Positions 6,544 through 6,555 of a DNA stretch of 6,555 bases are shown here, one piece after another. The position numbers and the translations under genes are program-made. The notes under the pieces are model-generated. The model did not search any database and was not told where the DNA came from. It was given only the letters and a program-made list of their open reading frames with translations. This stretch comes from Candidatus Poseidoniales archaeon. GTDB taxonomy: Archaea; Thermoplasmatota; Poseidoniia; Poseidoniales; Poseidoniaceae. The stretch is taken from positions 1 to 6,555 of the forward strand of contig JAAXIR010000044.1 of assembly GCA_012270265.1 (NCBI GenBank). The letters run 5' to 3'. The number at the start of each line of letters is the position of its first letter. The stretch's first letter is position 1.

Positions 6544-6555
6544 CGAGGGGGAGGG
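6466..6555 (+). other. Degenerate or low-quality sequence at the window's 3' end
   Basis: Over the last ~90 bases the repeat loses its consensus residues through many changes, often to G (Val to Gly, Phe to Cys, Asp to Glu or Val, Gly to Arg), while keeping its 66-bp phase, and the sequence finishes in G-rich GACGAGGGGGAGGG. This is what accumulating base-call errors at a read or contig end would look like. Real decay of a terminal repeat is the alternative. The annotated stop codon falls in this stretch. Confidence 0.55.

Overview
The window most likely comes from a planktonic marine archaeon of the Marine Group II type (Ca. Poseidoniales). This is an inference, not a proven placement. It rests on a secreted protein with a long tail of Asp-rich thrombospondin-3-like repeats of the DAFP...EW.DSDGDG kind, TATA-like boxes about 23-27 nt upstream of two start codons, mostly weak Shine-Dalgarno signals, and dense packing. 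Some gammaproteobacteria carry similar repeat tails, so a bacterial origin is not excluded. No rRNA, tRNA, CRISPR array, insertion sequence or phage gene is visible.

Layout. Bases 2-673 (+) hold the C-terminal six-helix half of a major facilitator (MFS) transporter cut off by the window edge. Nine bases later comes a small protein with one N-terminal membrane helix (683-1228, +). A 120-bp gap with a 10-bp tandem repeat and an AT-rich promoter-like block leads into a 512-residue DHA2-type (EmrB/QacA-like) MFS exporter (1349-2887, +). Its stop codon abuts the stop of the convergent next gene, an 11-helix membrane protein of unknown function with paired His/Asp motifs (2888-4090, -). Upstream of that, on the same strand, is a 92-residue EF-hand protein (4151-4429, -). 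Divergent from it is a 666-residue secreted GDSL/SGNH hydrolase with a Ca-binding repeat tail (4543-6543, +).

How the genes relate. The left half is transport-oriented (two unrelated MFS carriers). The right half is calcium-oriented: a cytoplasmic two-EF-hand protein sits head-to-head with a secreted, Ca-repeat esterase. No single pathway joins all six genes; most are probably individually transcribed housekeeping or accessory genes.

The most useful points for a second look are these. The last ~90 bases seem to be a corrupted or degenerating repeat unit, so the hydrolase stop codon may be false and the protein may continue. The 11-helix protein contains an internal duplication of an Asp-His/Pro-x-His motif on the predicted outer face. 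The DHA2 exporter has Asn where its family normally has a TM1 Asp.
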